Made by a program: the position numbers and the translations under genes. Shown one piece after another: positions 41,381 to 49,768 of a stretch of 64,000 bases of DNA. How positions within the stretch are numbered: position 1 is the first letter of the stretch; each line of letters opens with the position of its first letter. The notes under the pieces are model-generated. The model searched no databases, was not told the DNA's origin, and saw only the letters and a program-made list of their open reading frames with translations. The stretch comes from Paenibacillus_AR mesotrionivorans (GTDB taxonomy: Bacteria; Bacillota; Bacilli; Paenibacillales; NBRC-103111): contig NZ_JBJURJ010000001.1 of assembly GCF_046098205.1 (NCBI RefSeq), positions 248,001 through 312,000 of the forward strand, given 5' to 3'.

Positions 41381-41466
41381 GGGTTCCCCTCCAAAGGACC
41401 AGCATTTATTACCATTATGGAACGATCCGGCAGGTTGTATACGCGGTGGAAATGCCGGCAGCAAAA

Positions 41467-41503
41467 AAAGCCCCCTCTTGCAGGCCCGCAAGGGAGAGCT
41501 TTT
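41467..41503 (-). terminator. Terminator after the anti-sigma gene
   Basis: Minus strand: AAGCTCTCCCTTGC pairs imperfectly with GCAAGAGGGGGCTT across a 6-base loop and is followed by seven T residues, about 70 bases after the stop. Confidence 0.7.
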
Positions 41504-41571
41504 CAGACAGGGACGCATCCCGTTTTGAATATATGTGGCTGTAGAGCTGATTCCGGTGTGGCATCCCGCCG

Positions 41572-42192
41572 TTACGTACGTGTGCGTGAGAGCCAATTCA
41601 TAATCAGCAGCGTTGAGATTAAACCCAGGATGGACAGCGACAGCATATAGTCAGGCATACTCCGCAGCGGCCCGATTTTCACAGGATCAATAATCGTGGG
41701 GCTGACACTGGCCATGGCTGTGTTCGGCATGGAGTGAACGTTCAACGAATCCGCGGGGTTAATGGTGGCTTTGGCAGCCTGGTTAATCCCGTAATCCTTG
41801 GTAGGGACAGGCTCCGCAGAATGCTGGGTATTATAAGCCGTATGCAGAAAGCTGACCAGGAACAAAGCTACGAAGAAGGCAGCCATGATCGTCAGCTTGC
41901 GCCTAAGAGCAAAGGAAATTGAATAGATTCTGTTGGAGATGGGGGTGCGCCAGGCCTCCTGCTGGTAGATCCGCTTCATCACCTGATCCGTTACCATCGG
42001 GGCGCTGTAAAGGACAGGTTCGGTTTCCTCCTGGGACAGCCGGATCAAATCAGCGCTTTCTTCCCAGATACGGAATTCTTCCCAGCAGGATTCACACTGC
42101 CGGATATGCTCATCCACGGCAATGCGGTCCTCGTCTCCCTCTGGCAGGTCAAAGTAAATCCCCAGCCGTTCTTGAATATCTTCGCATTTCAT
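41572..42192 (-). CDS. Zinc-finger (ZAS) anti-sigma factor
   Basis: 206 residues. The N-terminal anti-sigma zinc motif is H-x3-C-x2-C (HIRQCESC, about residues 29-36). One membrane helix at about 104-122 and a second near the C-terminus (about 183-200) flank an exported loop of about 60 residues. It should hold the ECF sigma factor at the membrane until a signal triggers release. Start overlaps the sigma-gene stop by four bases. Proteolysis sites cannot be judged by eye. Confidence 0.85.
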   Translation of the reverse strand: MKCEDIQERLGIYFDLPEGDEDRIAVDEHIRQCESCWEEFRIWEESADLIRLSQEETEPVLYSAPMVTDQVMKRIYQQEAWRTPISNRIYSISFALRRKLTIMAAFFVALFLVSFLHTAYNTQHSAEPVPTKDYGINQAAKATINPADSLNVHSMPNTAMASVSPTIIDPVKIGPLRSMPDYMLSLSILGLISTLLIMNWLSRTRT

Positions 42193-42782
42193 CGTTGATT
42201 CATCCCCTCAACCTCTTCAAAGATCGGATCCGAAAAGTATGGCTCCAGTTGAAGCTTCACACTGGCCCTGGCGCGGAAAAGCAGCGACTTCACGGCACTG
42301 ACCGTCTGGCCCAGGATATTGGCGATCTCCTGGTAATCCATCTGCTCATATTCCCTGAGGATCAGCGCAGAACGCTGCTTCTCCGGCAGATTGTTGATGG
42401 CCTCCCGGACCATGCTTACCTTCTCGTTCTTGAGCATGCTCTGCTCGGGCATAGAGTCCAGCGGAGCGCGGGGCACATGGCCCGACTCATCCAGGGACAC
42501 CCGGACAAACTTCTGTTTCCGGAGCTCGCTTAACACCGTATTGCGGGCAATGGTGTACAGCCAGGTGGAAAAGGAGGCGTCCACCTCCCGGAAGGTCTGC
42601 AGACTGCGGTAAGCTTTATAAAAGGTCTCCTGGCACAAATCATCTGCCATGATTTCCATGTGGGCGCTTTTCAACATGTGGAATACGAAGGCGAGTATCT
42701 TCCGCTCGTAACGACGCATCAGTTCAGCATACAGTTCCACATTGCCGTCTTTAATTTCTCGGATTAACTGGGAATCGGTCAT
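42189..42782 (-). CDS. ECF-family RNA polymerase sigma factor
   Basis: 197 residues from the ATG at 42782 (MTDSQLIREIKDGNV), nine bases after AAGGAGGG. Region 2 includes YERKILAFVFHML, DDLCQETFYKAYRS and FSTWLYTIARN. Region 4 includes INNLPEKQRSALILREYEQM and YQEIANILGQTVSAVKSLLF. It belongs to the SigW/RpoE type; the exact group is uncertain. Coupled to its anti-sigma factor. A possible autoregulated promoter is noted upstream. Confidence 0.92.
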   Translation of the reverse strand: MTDSQLIREIKDGNVELYAELMRRYERKILAFVFHMLKSAHMEIMADDLCQETFYKAYRSLQTFREVDASFSTWLYTIARNTVLSELRKQKFVRVSLDESGHVPRAPLDSMPEQSMLKNEKVSMVREAINNLPEKQRSALILREYEQMDYQEIANILGQTVSAVKSLLFRARASVKLQLEPYFSDPIFEEVEGMNQR

Positions 42783-42834
42783 TACAAGCAACCCTCCTTG
42801 CTTGCATCCGCCCCAGGTTTTGGCTTCACACATA

Positions 42835-42860
42835 AATACCCCTGGCGCGGAAAAAAGTTG
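42835..42860 (-). promoter_or_regulatory. Possible ECF-type promoter of the sigma operon
   Basis: Minus strand: CAAC (42860-42857), 16 bases, GGTATT (42840-42835), about 50 bases before the sigma start. The AAC-type -35 element is common to ECF promoters, so autoregulation is plausible. Weak by itself. Confidence 0.35.
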
Positions 42861-43052
42861 CGCGATCTTCTATAAAAACCTTTATCTATGTAAGGTATGG
42901 ACGAATTTTTGGAAACATGACATCTGAAAAGGTATGCGCTGCATAACCTTGCAACAATAATTCTAGATGAGGGGTCAAAACTCCTGCTAGCTTCGACAAA
43001 AAAGTACATGCCACACAAAACTCCCTCAATTTGGAAAAGAAATGCCTTACAA

Positions 43053-43160
43053 TAGCTCTCTATTTATACGTAAGCAGAGAGCATTAGGGTGCAATCCCGG
43101 AATATTTTCGGAATTAAATTCGGCGGAAGTTTCCCTGTAAGGGTTCCATACCCGTCTTTG
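43053..43160. other. Structured non-coding stretch upstream of the ECF operon
   Basis: Contains GCTCTCT / AGAGAGC (43053-43083), GGGTGCAATCCC and a nested hairpin GGAA-CCCT-AGGG-TTCC (near 43127-43149). No riboswitch I know fits. It lies between the candidate small RNA and the ECF operon and could be the leader of read-through transcripts. Confidence 0.3.
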
Positions 43161-43163
43161 GCC

Positions 43164-43236
43164 AAAAAAAAACCGCCGTTCACACGGCGGGTGCACATTG
43201 TGCAATTCGGATAGGAGTGGAGAGAAACCATACTGT
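43164..43236 (-). ncRNA. Candidate small regulatory RNA with its own promoter and terminator
   Basis: Minus strand. A perfect sigma-A promoter (TTGACA, 17 bases, TATAAT; 43271-43243) predicts a start near 43236. A strong terminator (CCGCCGT / ACGGCGG, loop GTGA, nine T residues) ends the RNA near 43164, so it is about 70 nt long. The 5' half holds a C/U-rich stretch (TTTCTCTCCACTCCTATCC), then a small hairpin GCAC-AAT-GTGC. Exposed C-rich stretches in Gram-positive small RNAs pair with ribosome-binding sites. The promoter spacer carries a cre-like CcpA site. Not proven; it could also be an attenuated leader. Confidence 0.6.
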
Positions 43237-43242
43237 ACTTTT

Positions 43243-43271
43243 ATTATATGTATCCGTTTTCAATCTGTCAA
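43243..43271 (-). promoter_or_regulatory. Consensus sigma-A promoter with cre-like CcpA site in the spacer
   Basis: TTGACA (43271-43266) and TATAAT (43248-43243) with exactly 17 bases between. The spacer includes TGAAAACGGATACA (43262-43249), which matches the cre consensus TGWNANCGNTNWCA at 13 of 14 positions. A second, inverted CGTTTTCA lies upstream of the -35 box. CcpA binding here would block initiation. Confidence 0.6.
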
Positions 43272-43330
43272 CCCTTTTTTGAAAACGATTCCTTTTTTAG
43301 TTGGTTGCATTATCGCCACCCATCCGCCAA

Positions 43331-43368
43331 GAAAAAAGCTCCTTCGAAAGAGACATCCGAAGGAGCTT
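43331..43368 (-). terminator. Terminator of the hisC-tyrA transcript
   Basis: A perfect 11-bp stem (AAGCTCCTTCG / CGAAGGAGCTT) with an 11-base loop and six T residues on the minus strand, immediately after tyrA. Confidence 0.9.
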
Positions 43369-43376
43369 CCCATGGG

Positions 43377-44465
43377 TTACATGTGTATCGGGTAATGGGT
43401 TTTCAGCAGTTCCACGGCACGGTCCTGATCCGCCTGGTTGCGGAAGCTCAGCCGCAGGATACCCGGCACATCAGCACGGCTTTCAATAATTTGGATATTG
43501 CTCAGATTGACCCGCTGATCGCCCAAGATGGAGGCGATATGCCCGATAATGCCCGGATGGTCGGGAACATCCACGTATACGTCATACAGCGACGTCAGCA
43601 CACCCTTGCGGCGCTCCGGCAGACGGCTGCGGAATTCCCTGGCTGAGCCGAAGGCATTCTCGATTCCGTCGCCGTCCTCATATTCCAGCATCTGCGCGAA
43701 GCGGTCCATTTCCAGACCCCAGTCCTTCAACAGACGCAGCACCACCCGTCTGTTGTTCAACAGAATGTCCCGCCAGATGCCCGGTTCACTGGAGGCAATC
43801 CGGGTAATATCCCGGAAGCCGCCCGCGGCGAGCGACTCATACAGGGAGTCCTCCCGGTTATAACCGGCGATCTGGTTCACCAGCGCCACTGCAATAATGT
43901 GGGGCAAATGGCTGATAGCCCCTACAATATCGTCATGCTGCCGTGCATCCACCCGGACAATCTGCGCCTTGGTCAACCGGAGAAGCTCCTCCAGGCGGCC
44001 GTAAATTTCCTGCGGCACTTGCTCCGAGGGAGTCAGCACGTAGAAGGCGTTTTCGTAGAGATGGGACGAAGCCGCCTCCACCCCGGAGCGCTCCGAACCG
44101 GCCATGGGATGGCCACCGATAAACCAGGCGCCTTTCCAATCCAGGCGCGAGGCAGTTTCCGCTACCGAACCTTTTGTGCTGCCTACATCGGTGATGATGC
44201 AGCCGGGTTTCAGATCGAAGGTTTGGAGCTCCAAGAGGTATTCCTCCAGATTCCCCACGGGAACACACAGGAAGATAAAATCCGCCCCCTCCGCCGCCTC
44301 CCGCATGGAGGTGGTTGCGGAATCCACCACCTCCCGCTTCAGATACTTATCCACGGAGGCTTGACTCCGGGAGTGTCCGACAACGTGGAGGCCGGGTTTG
44401 CCCTTGAAGCACAACGCCAGGGACCCGCCCATCAAACCTACGCCAAAGATCGTAATTTTGGTCAT
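43377..44465 (-). CDS. tyrA: Prephenate dehydrogenase with C-terminal ACT domain
   Basis: 362 residues. N-terminal NAD-binding Rossmann fold (IFGVGLMGGSLAL), the catalytic-domain motif GGHPMAGSERSGVEAA and ISHLPHIIAVAL. A C-terminal ACT domain (about 292-362: VDVPDHPGIIGHIASIL) is probably the tyrosine feedback site. Converts prephenate to 4-hydroxyphenylpyruvate. Overlaps the hisC stop by four bases. No aroE follows, unlike B. subtilis. Confidence 0.95.
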   Translation of the reverse strand: MTKITIFGVGLMGGSLALCFKGKPGLHVVGHSRSQASVDKYLKREVVDSATTSMREAAEGADFIFLCVPVGNLEEYLLELQTFDLKPGCIITDVGSTKGSVAETASRLDWKGAWFIGGHPMAGSERSGVEAASSHLYENAFYVLTPSEQVPQEIYGRLEELLRLTKAQIVRVDARQHDDIVGAISHLPHIIAVALVNQIAGYNREDSLYESLAAGGFRDITRIASSEPGIWRDILLNNRRVVLRLLKDWGLEMDRFAQMLEYEDGDGIENAFGSAREFRSRLPERRKGVLTSLYDVYVDVPDHPGIIGHIASILGDQRVNLSNIQIIESRADVPGILRLSFRNQADQDRAVELLKTHYPIHM

Positions 44466-45571
44466 GGAGCCGCCTCCAATTCCGGAACTTCCGCCAATGT
44501 CTCTACCAATGCTGCAATAAAACCCTCGTTCTGTTGGCGGCTTCCTACGGTCACACGGATCATAGTGGGGAAGTCCAGCTTGTGTCCGCCGCGGATGATG
44601 TAACCTTTTCTCAGAAGTGAATCAAATACGTCGCCTGCAGGCCGGTTCAGCTCCACCATAATGAAATTGCCGTACGCAGGCAGCCAGGTCAGCCCCAACC
44701 GGTCAAACTCAGCCGTCAGATACTCCAGCCCCCCCCTGTTCCGTTCCTTGCACGCCTCTACAAAAGCCTGATCGGCCAATGCGGCTTTGGCGGCCACCTG
44801 GGCGAAACGAGTGGTATTGAAGGGCTCCCGCACCAGATTGATAGTCCGGATCACTTCGGGACGGCCGATGCCGTAGCCGATCCGCATGGAGGCCAAGCCG
44901 TAGATCTTGGAAAAGGTCCGGAGCAGGATCACATTGGCATGCTCCTCCAGCAGCTTCAAACCATCGTGATAATCCGGGCTGGTGACATATTCGGCATAGG
45001 CTTCATCCAGCACCACCAGGGCGGTGGAGGGCACCTTTTCCATGAACGCCTTCAGCTCCCGGTGGGTTACCATGGTTCCTGTGGGATTATTGGGATTGCA
45101 GATCCAGATCAGCTTGGTCTTAGGGGTTACCTTGGCCAGCATGGCGTCCAGATCATAGGTGTTGTTCTTCAACGGAACCTCGTGAATGACGGCATTCTCA
45201 ATCTCAGCGTTATGCTTGTATTGCCCAAAGGTATGAGTGGACATCACGGTTTCGTCACCCGGCACCAGGTAGGCCCTGGCAAGCATGAGGATCACTTCGT
45301 CGGAGCCCGCCCCGAAAATAATCTGATCGGTCCCTACTCCCCAGAAGGCAGCCACCGCCTCCGTCAGCTCAACAGCGCCTCCGTCGGGATAGAGGCTCAT
45401 ATGCTCCATTTCACGGATAAGTGCATCCTTAACGGCAGGAGACGAACCAAAGGGATTTTCATTAGAGGCCAGCTTGGTCACCTCGGTTAATCCCAGCTCC
45501 CGTTTCACTTCTTCTATAGGCTTGCCGGGCTGGTAAACCGGCAAATGGACAATATTCGGCTTTGGCTGCAT
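44462..45571 (-). CDS. hisC: Histidinol-phosphate / aromatic aminotransferase
   Basis: 369 residues. Fold-type I PLP enzyme with KLASNENPFGSSPA, NPNNPTGT, VLDEAYAEY and the PLP lysine in RTFSKIYGLASMRIGYG. In Bacillus the hisC next to tyrA serves both histidine and Tyr/Phe synthesis; the same dual role is likely here. The ribosome site before the ATG (GGGG, 12 bases upstream) is weak. Confidence 0.94.
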   Translation of the reverse strand: MQPKPNIVHLPVYQPGKPIEEVKRELGLTEVTKLASNENPFGSSPAVKDALIREMEHMSLYPDGGAVELTEAVAAFWGVGTDQIIFGAGSDEVILMLARAYLVPGDETVMSTHTFGQYKHNAEIENAVIHEVPLKNNTYDLDAMLAKVTPKTKLIWICNPNNPTGTMVTHRELKAFMEKVPSTALVVLDEAYAEYVTSPDYHDGLKLLEEHANVILLRTFSKIYGLASMRIGYGIGRPEVIRTINLVREPFNTTRFAQVAAKAALADQAFVEACKERNRGGLEYLTAEFDRLGLTWLPAYGNFIMVELNRPAGDVFDSLLRKGYIIRGGHKLDFPTMIRVTVGSRQQNEGFIAALVETLAEVPELEAAP

Positions 45572-45882
45572 GGTTGTTCAACACCCCGTCTTTTTTTGAT
45601 CTGTATGCTTTTTGGGAAAGTCCGCCAAGCGGATCAGCTGTGAGCTTTCACCATCCGGGGCACATCCCATATATGCGGAAAGGCTTGTGACAGAAGGAGC
45701 CTTTTCGCGCTTTAAAGCAGGTATGCCTCTAATTGTCGCACAAGGCATGCCGGAATGTAAATAGAAAATGTAAAGGAGGGCCACTGAACCGTAGCCGATT
45801 TATACGGAAGCCTGCGCCTTTATTGGGCTCCAAACAGAGTTTGCGGCAATGAGTTTGGAGCAGGTTGGCGAACTGGAGAGGG
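45572..45882 (-). other. Region upstream of hisC
   Basis: About 310 bases with no gene. A weak promoter candidate on the minus strand is TTTACA, 18 bases, GACAAT (around 45765-45731). No T-box or known riboswitch was recognised. Confidence 0.35.
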
Positions 45883-46098
45883 ACACACACGTGGGAACGT
45901 TGCTCCCAACCTCTTGGGAAATGCAAAAGTGCAGGTATTTGATAAACAAATCTTCGTTTTTCGGTCTATCCTGCAAAAGTGCAGTTATTTTCGTCAGATG
46001 GGAGCAAGACTTACTCCGCAGCAGAAAATAGATGCACATTTGCATTTGGAATGCAGGAAGAGGCGGAATTCCGGCAGAATAGATGCACTTTTGCAGCA
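45883..46098. repeat. Family B repeat element, copy 2 (two forward, two reverse units)
   Basis: TGCAAAAGTGCA forward at 45923-45934 and 45972-45983; reversed at 46033-46044 (TGCACATTTGCA) and 46084-46095. Spacings 49, 61 and 51 bp. Same orientation and the same flanking words as copy 1, such as CTTCGTTTTTCGG and AGAATAGATGCAC. Located between trpA and hisC. Confidence 0.85.
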
Positions 46099-46211
46099 TA
46101 AGGGTGGAAAGCTTACGGAGCGGCTCTCACCACCGTTAGCACTGGCACCTCCCCCTTGCACAAGCGCCGTTAGCCGTAACGGCAGCCCCTGTCCTCAGCA
46201 AAAACATAACA

Positions 46212-46238
46212 AGCCCCGGCCTCAACCCGGCCGGAGCT
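46212..46238 (-). terminator. Probable terminator after trpA
   Basis: AGCCCCGGCC / GGCCGGAGCT, a 10-bp stem with one wobble pair, 18 bases after trpA. The T-run is poor, so read-through into hisC is possible. Confidence 0.5.
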
Positions 46239-46255
46239 CATCATAACGCTATTGT

Positions 46256-47062
46256 TTAACCCTTCAGCTCCCGAACAAACTCCCGGATGCGGCCAAGCCC
46301 CTGCTCCCGCGTACCGGCCTCTGCCAGCAGCGACTCCGCTTCACCAACCGTCCGCACAATGGCGCTGCCGACCACCACACCGTCGCATACCTTGCCGAAG
46401 CGCTCCACCTGCTCCCGGCTGGAAATACCGAAGCCCACCGCCACCGGCAGATCCGTGGACCGCTTCACATCGGAGATAAACTCCTCCACCCCGCCGAAGA
46501 ATTGCGTCCTGGTCCCGGTTACGCCCAAGGAGGAGACACAATAGATGAAGCCTTGGGCTGTTTCCGTAATCCGCTTGATCCGTTCCTTGGAGGTTGGTGC
46601 CACCAGGGGAATCAGATGGACGCCGTGGGCCTCGCAAAGCCCCCGTACCTCCTCGTTCTCCTCATAGGGCAAATCGGGGATGATGGCGCCATGAATGTCA
46701 TTTTCCGCCAGCAGCTGGAAGAACCGGTCGAAGCCCAGCTGCATCACGGGATTGTAGTAGGTGAAGATGATAAAAGGCAGGCTGATTCCTTGTTTTCTGG
46801 CCCGACCGGCCACCTGGATACAGTCAACGATGCTGACCTTATGCCGGAGAGCCCGGGAGGAGGAGGCCTGAATAACCGGACCGTCCGCCAGCGGATCGGA
46901 ATAAGGAACTCCCAGCTCCACAATATCCGCGCCTGCCCGCTCCAGCTCCCGGAGAATATCCACAGAGGTGTCCAGATCAGGGTCACCTACTGTAATAAAC
47001 GGGATCAGCGTCAGCTTCCCTGCTGCCCGGTTTTGTTGAAACGCCGCATCAATCCCGTTCAT
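46256..47062 (-). CDS. trpA: Tryptophan synthase alpha subunit
   Basis: 268 residues. TIM barrel with the catalytic residues Glu49 and Asp60 in ELGVPYSDPLADGPVIQ. Cleaves indole-glycerol phosphate and passes indole to TrpB. Last gene of the trp operon; its ATG overlaps the trpB stop by one base. Confidence 0.97.
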   Translation of the reverse strand: MNGIDAAFQQNRAAGKLTLIPFITVGDPDLDTSVDILRELERAGADIVELGVPYSDPLADGPVIQASSSRALRHKVSIVDCIQVAGRARKQGISLPFIIFTYYNPVMQLGFDRFFQLLAENDIHGAIIPDLPYEENEEVRGLCEAHGVHLIPLVAPTSKERIKRITETAQGFIYCVSSLGVTGTRTQFFGGVEEFISDVKRSTDLPVAVGFGISSREQVERFGKVCDGVVVGSAIVRTVGEAESLLAEAGTREQGLGRIREFVRELKG

Positions 47063-48261
47063 TACAAGCCGCCTCCCAGATACTTCATAATCGATTCAAC
47101 GTCCTTATCGCCCCGGCCGGACAGGCTGACGACAATAATTTCATCCTTCTTCATGCTAGGCGCCACCTTCATGGTCTGAGCAATGGCATGGGCGCTCTCC
47201 AGCGCAGGAATCACGCCCTCCAGCCTGCTCAGCAGCTGCAAGGCCTCCAGCGCCTCTGCATCGGTAATCGGCACATATTCGGCTCTGCCCGTATCCTTCA
47301 GATAAGAGTGCTCGGGTCCCACACCCGGATAGTCCAAACCGGCGGATATGGAATGGGCCTCCACCACCTGGCCGAATTCATCCTGCAAAAGATAGCTCAA
47401 CGAGCCTTGGAATACCCCGTGGCTGCCCTTGGACATGGTAGCGGCATGTTTGTCGGTATCCACACCCTTGCCTGCGGCCTCTACACCCATCAGCCTGACG
47501 GATTCATCCTCCACGAAGGGATAGAATATTCCCATGGCGTTGCTGCCGCCCCCTACACACGCGATAACCAGATCGGGAAGACGTCCCTCCATCTCCTGAA
47601 TCTGCGCTCTGGCCTCGTCCCCGATCACACGCTGGAAGTCCCGCACCATCATGGGATAAGGATGCGGTCCTACCACACTGCCCAATATGTAGAAGGTATC
47701 CTCTACATTGCTGACCCAATAGCGCAGCGCTTCATTCCCTGCGTCCTTCAGTGTCCGGGAGCCGGAGGTCACCGGCACTACCTCGGAGCCCAGCAGGTTC
47801 ATCCGGAAAACATTCAGCTGCTGGCGTTTGGTGTCCTCTTCTCCCATAAACACCTTGCATTCCATCCCCAGCAAAGCAGCAATGGTAGCGGTAGCCACAC
47901 CGTGCTGGCCTGCCCCGGTTTCGGCGATGACCTTCTTTTTGCCCATCCGTTTGGCCAAGAGCCCCTGTCCGATGGTGTTGTTGATCTTATGCGCACCGGT
48001 ATGGTTCAGATCCTCGCGCTTCAAATAAATTTTCGCACCGCCCAAATGCTCCGTCAGGCGCTCCGCATAATACAAATTGGTGGGGCGTCCGGAATAATGC
48101 TTCAACAGCCCGTTCAGCTCGGCGATAAACTCCGGGTCCTTGGAGTATTTCTTATATGCCTCCTCCAGCTCAAGGAGGGCGTTCATTAAGGTTTCGGGGA
48201 CATACCGTCCTCCGAATTTGCCGAATCGGCCATATTGGTCAGGCACTTGTCCGATACTCAT
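47062..48261 (-). CDS. trpB: Tryptophan synthase beta subunit
   Basis: 399 residues. PLP enzyme with Lys92 in HTGAHKINNT as the Schiff-base lysine, GRPTNLYYAERLT, and CVGGGSNAMG for phosphate binding. Joins indole and serine to make tryptophan. Overlaps trpF by four bases. Confidence 0.97.
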   Translation of the reverse strand: MSIGQVPDQYGRFGKFGGRYVPETLMNALLELEEAYKKYSKDPEFIAELNGLLKHYSGRPTNLYYAERLTEHLGGAKIYLKREDLNHTGAHKINNTIGQGLLAKRMGKKKVIAETGAGQHGVATATIAALLGMECKVFMGEEDTKRQQLNVFRMNLLGSEVVPVTSGSRTLKDAGNEALRYWVSNVEDTFYILGSVVGPHPYPMMVRDFQRVIGDEARAQIQEMEGRLPDLVIACVGGGSNAMGIFYPFVEDESVRLMGVEAAGKGVDTDKHAATMSKGSHGVFQGSLSYLLQDEFGQVVEAHSISAGLDYPGVGPEHSYLKDTGRAEYVPITDAEALEALQLLSRLEGVIPALESAHAIAQTMKVAPSMKKDEIIVVSLSGRGDKDVESIMKYLGGGL

Positions 48262-48971
48262 GATCGTTTCACCCTTTCCACGAAAATCCGGATCTTATCC
48301 GGGTCCTTCACACCATCCGTCTCCACACCGCTGGACACATCCACGCCGTCGGGACCATAATCCGCCAACAGCTGTTCCACATTATCTCCATGAAGCCCTC
48401 CGGCAATAATCAGCCTGTGCCCCGCCTTGCGGGCCCAATCACGGACAGGGGGAATCGCCTGCCACGGGAACGTCCTGCCGCTGCCTCCACCTATAACGGG
48501 ATCGAAGGTATCCAGCAGAAACGCATCTGTATAAGGCACATAGGGCTCCAGTGTCTCCGTCAATCGGGCAACCGTAACCTCGGCCAGATCACCCACTCCG
48601 CCTTCCCCTGACTCCGGTAAACTGGCTGCCTTAAAGATTCCTACACCGAAGCGTTCCTTAACCTCTTGGCAAAATAAAGGCGTTTCCTGTCCATGCAATT
48701 GTACAATGTCCAGAGGCGCCTCCGCCAGCACAGCCTCCAATTCCTCCAGGGTGGGATTAACGAACACTCCCGCTGCCAGAAAGCCCCCCTGCTCCTGGAA
48801 GCCCTCCTCCCGGAGCAGCCGGATCAGACGGCCCGCTTCCTCCGGGCTGACCTGCCTTTTGCTTTTGGCGAAAACAAAGCCGATATGATCCACCGGGAGC
48901 CCCTTCATGGCCAAGAGCGTTTCCGGCATGCGGATGCCGCAAATTTTCACTGTTGGCATAAGCGGCTTCAC
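48258..48971 (-). CDS. trpF: Phosphoribosylanthranilate isomerase
   Basis: 237 residues. TIM barrel with KICGIR (catalytic Cys), VQLHGQE, and the C-terminal GGSGRTFPW and IAGGLHGDNV. Slightly longer than usual because of a loop around PESGEGGVGDL. Overlaps trpC and trpB by four bases each. Confidence 0.95.
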   Translation of the reverse strand: MKPLMPTVKICGIRMPETLLAMKGLPVDHIGFVFAKSKRQVSPEEAGRLIRLLREEGFQEQGGFLAAGVFVNPTLEELEAVLAEAPLDIVQLHGQETPLFCQEVKERFGVGIFKAASLPESGEGGVGDLAEVTVARLTETLEPYVPYTDAFLLDTFDPVIGGGSGRTFPWQAIPPVRDWARKAGHRLIIAGGLHGDNVEQLLADYGPDGVDVSSGVETDGVKDPDKIRIFVERVKRS

Positions 48972-49768
48972 CTCTTACCTTCCACGACAGGACCTAAGAG
49001 ATCAATAACCGCCTGCCCTACATCCGGCTGGCGCATGAAGTGCTCGCCGATGAGCACAGCCTTGGCTCCTACGTTCTGCAAGTAGCTGATTTCCTCAGGA
49101 CGTCCGATGCCGCTTTCGCTGACAACCGGAACCTCCTTGGGCACATACCGGATCAGCTCCTCCGTAGTGCCGATATCCGTCACGAAGGTATGCAGATTCC
49201 GGTTATTGATACCGATAAGCGGCACACCCAGCTCTAGGGAACGCTCCAATTCAGGCCGGTCATGCACCTCGACCAAAGCATCCAGACCAATGTCCCGGGC
49301 AATGGTGAGCAGTTCCTTCATCTCTTGGGGCTTCAGGATGGCGGCTATCAGGAGCACTGCATCCGCTCCCAGCAGCCGGGCTTCATAGACCTGGCGGTAA
49401 TCGATGGTAAAATCCTTACGCAGCAGCGGCAGTGCTACCGCTTCGCGGACAGCGCGCAGAAAGTCGTTACTGCCCTGGAAATAGTCCTTGTCGGTCAGCA
49501 CAGAGATGCAATCAGCCCCGGCGTCACGGTACGCCTCTGCCAGACGCACAGGGTGAAAGTCCTCCCGGATGAGACCCTTGGAGGGGGAGGCCTTCTTCAC
49601 CTCGGCAATCAGCCCCATCGGCCTGTTGCTGTTCCTGCCCGCTTTATCCGCAAACCCGAGGCAAGGAGCCATTCCGGCGATCTGTGCTTCCGCCTTGGAC
49701 AAGGAAAAGACCGACTTCAACTGCTCTACTTCCTGCTTTTTGGTGGAGACAATCCGATCAAGAAACAT
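48968..49768 (-). CDS. trpC: Indole-3-glycerol phosphate synthase
   Basis: 266 residues. TIM barrel with LIAEVKKASPSKGLI (catalytic Lys and Glu), LRKDFTIDYRQVYEARLLGAD and GINNRNL. Overlaps trpD by 11 bases. Confidence 0.96.
   Translation of the reverse strand: MFLDRIVSTKKQEVEQLKSVFSLSKAEAQIAGMAPCLGFADKAGRNSNRPMGLIAEVKKASPSKGLIREDFHPVRLAEAYRDAGADCISVLTDKDYFQGSNDFLRAVREAVALPLLRKDFTIDYRQVYEARLLGADAVLLIAAILKPQEMKELLTIARDIGLDALVEVHDRPELERSLELGVPLIGINNRNLHTFVTDIGTTEELIRYVPKEVPVVSESGIGRPEEISYLQNVGAKAVLIGEHFMRQPDVGQAVIDLLGPVVEGKR

Noticed and set aside
43081..43160. Cobalamin, FMN or cyclic-di-GMP riboswitch
   Set aside because: Short words such as GGTGCAATCCC are suggestive, but the conserved cores of these classes are absent and no matching gene follows.
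43070..43238. 55-codon frame starting at an ATG within the candidate small RNA
   Set aside because: No ribosome site, it runs through the strong terminator hairpin, and the translation is not protein-like.
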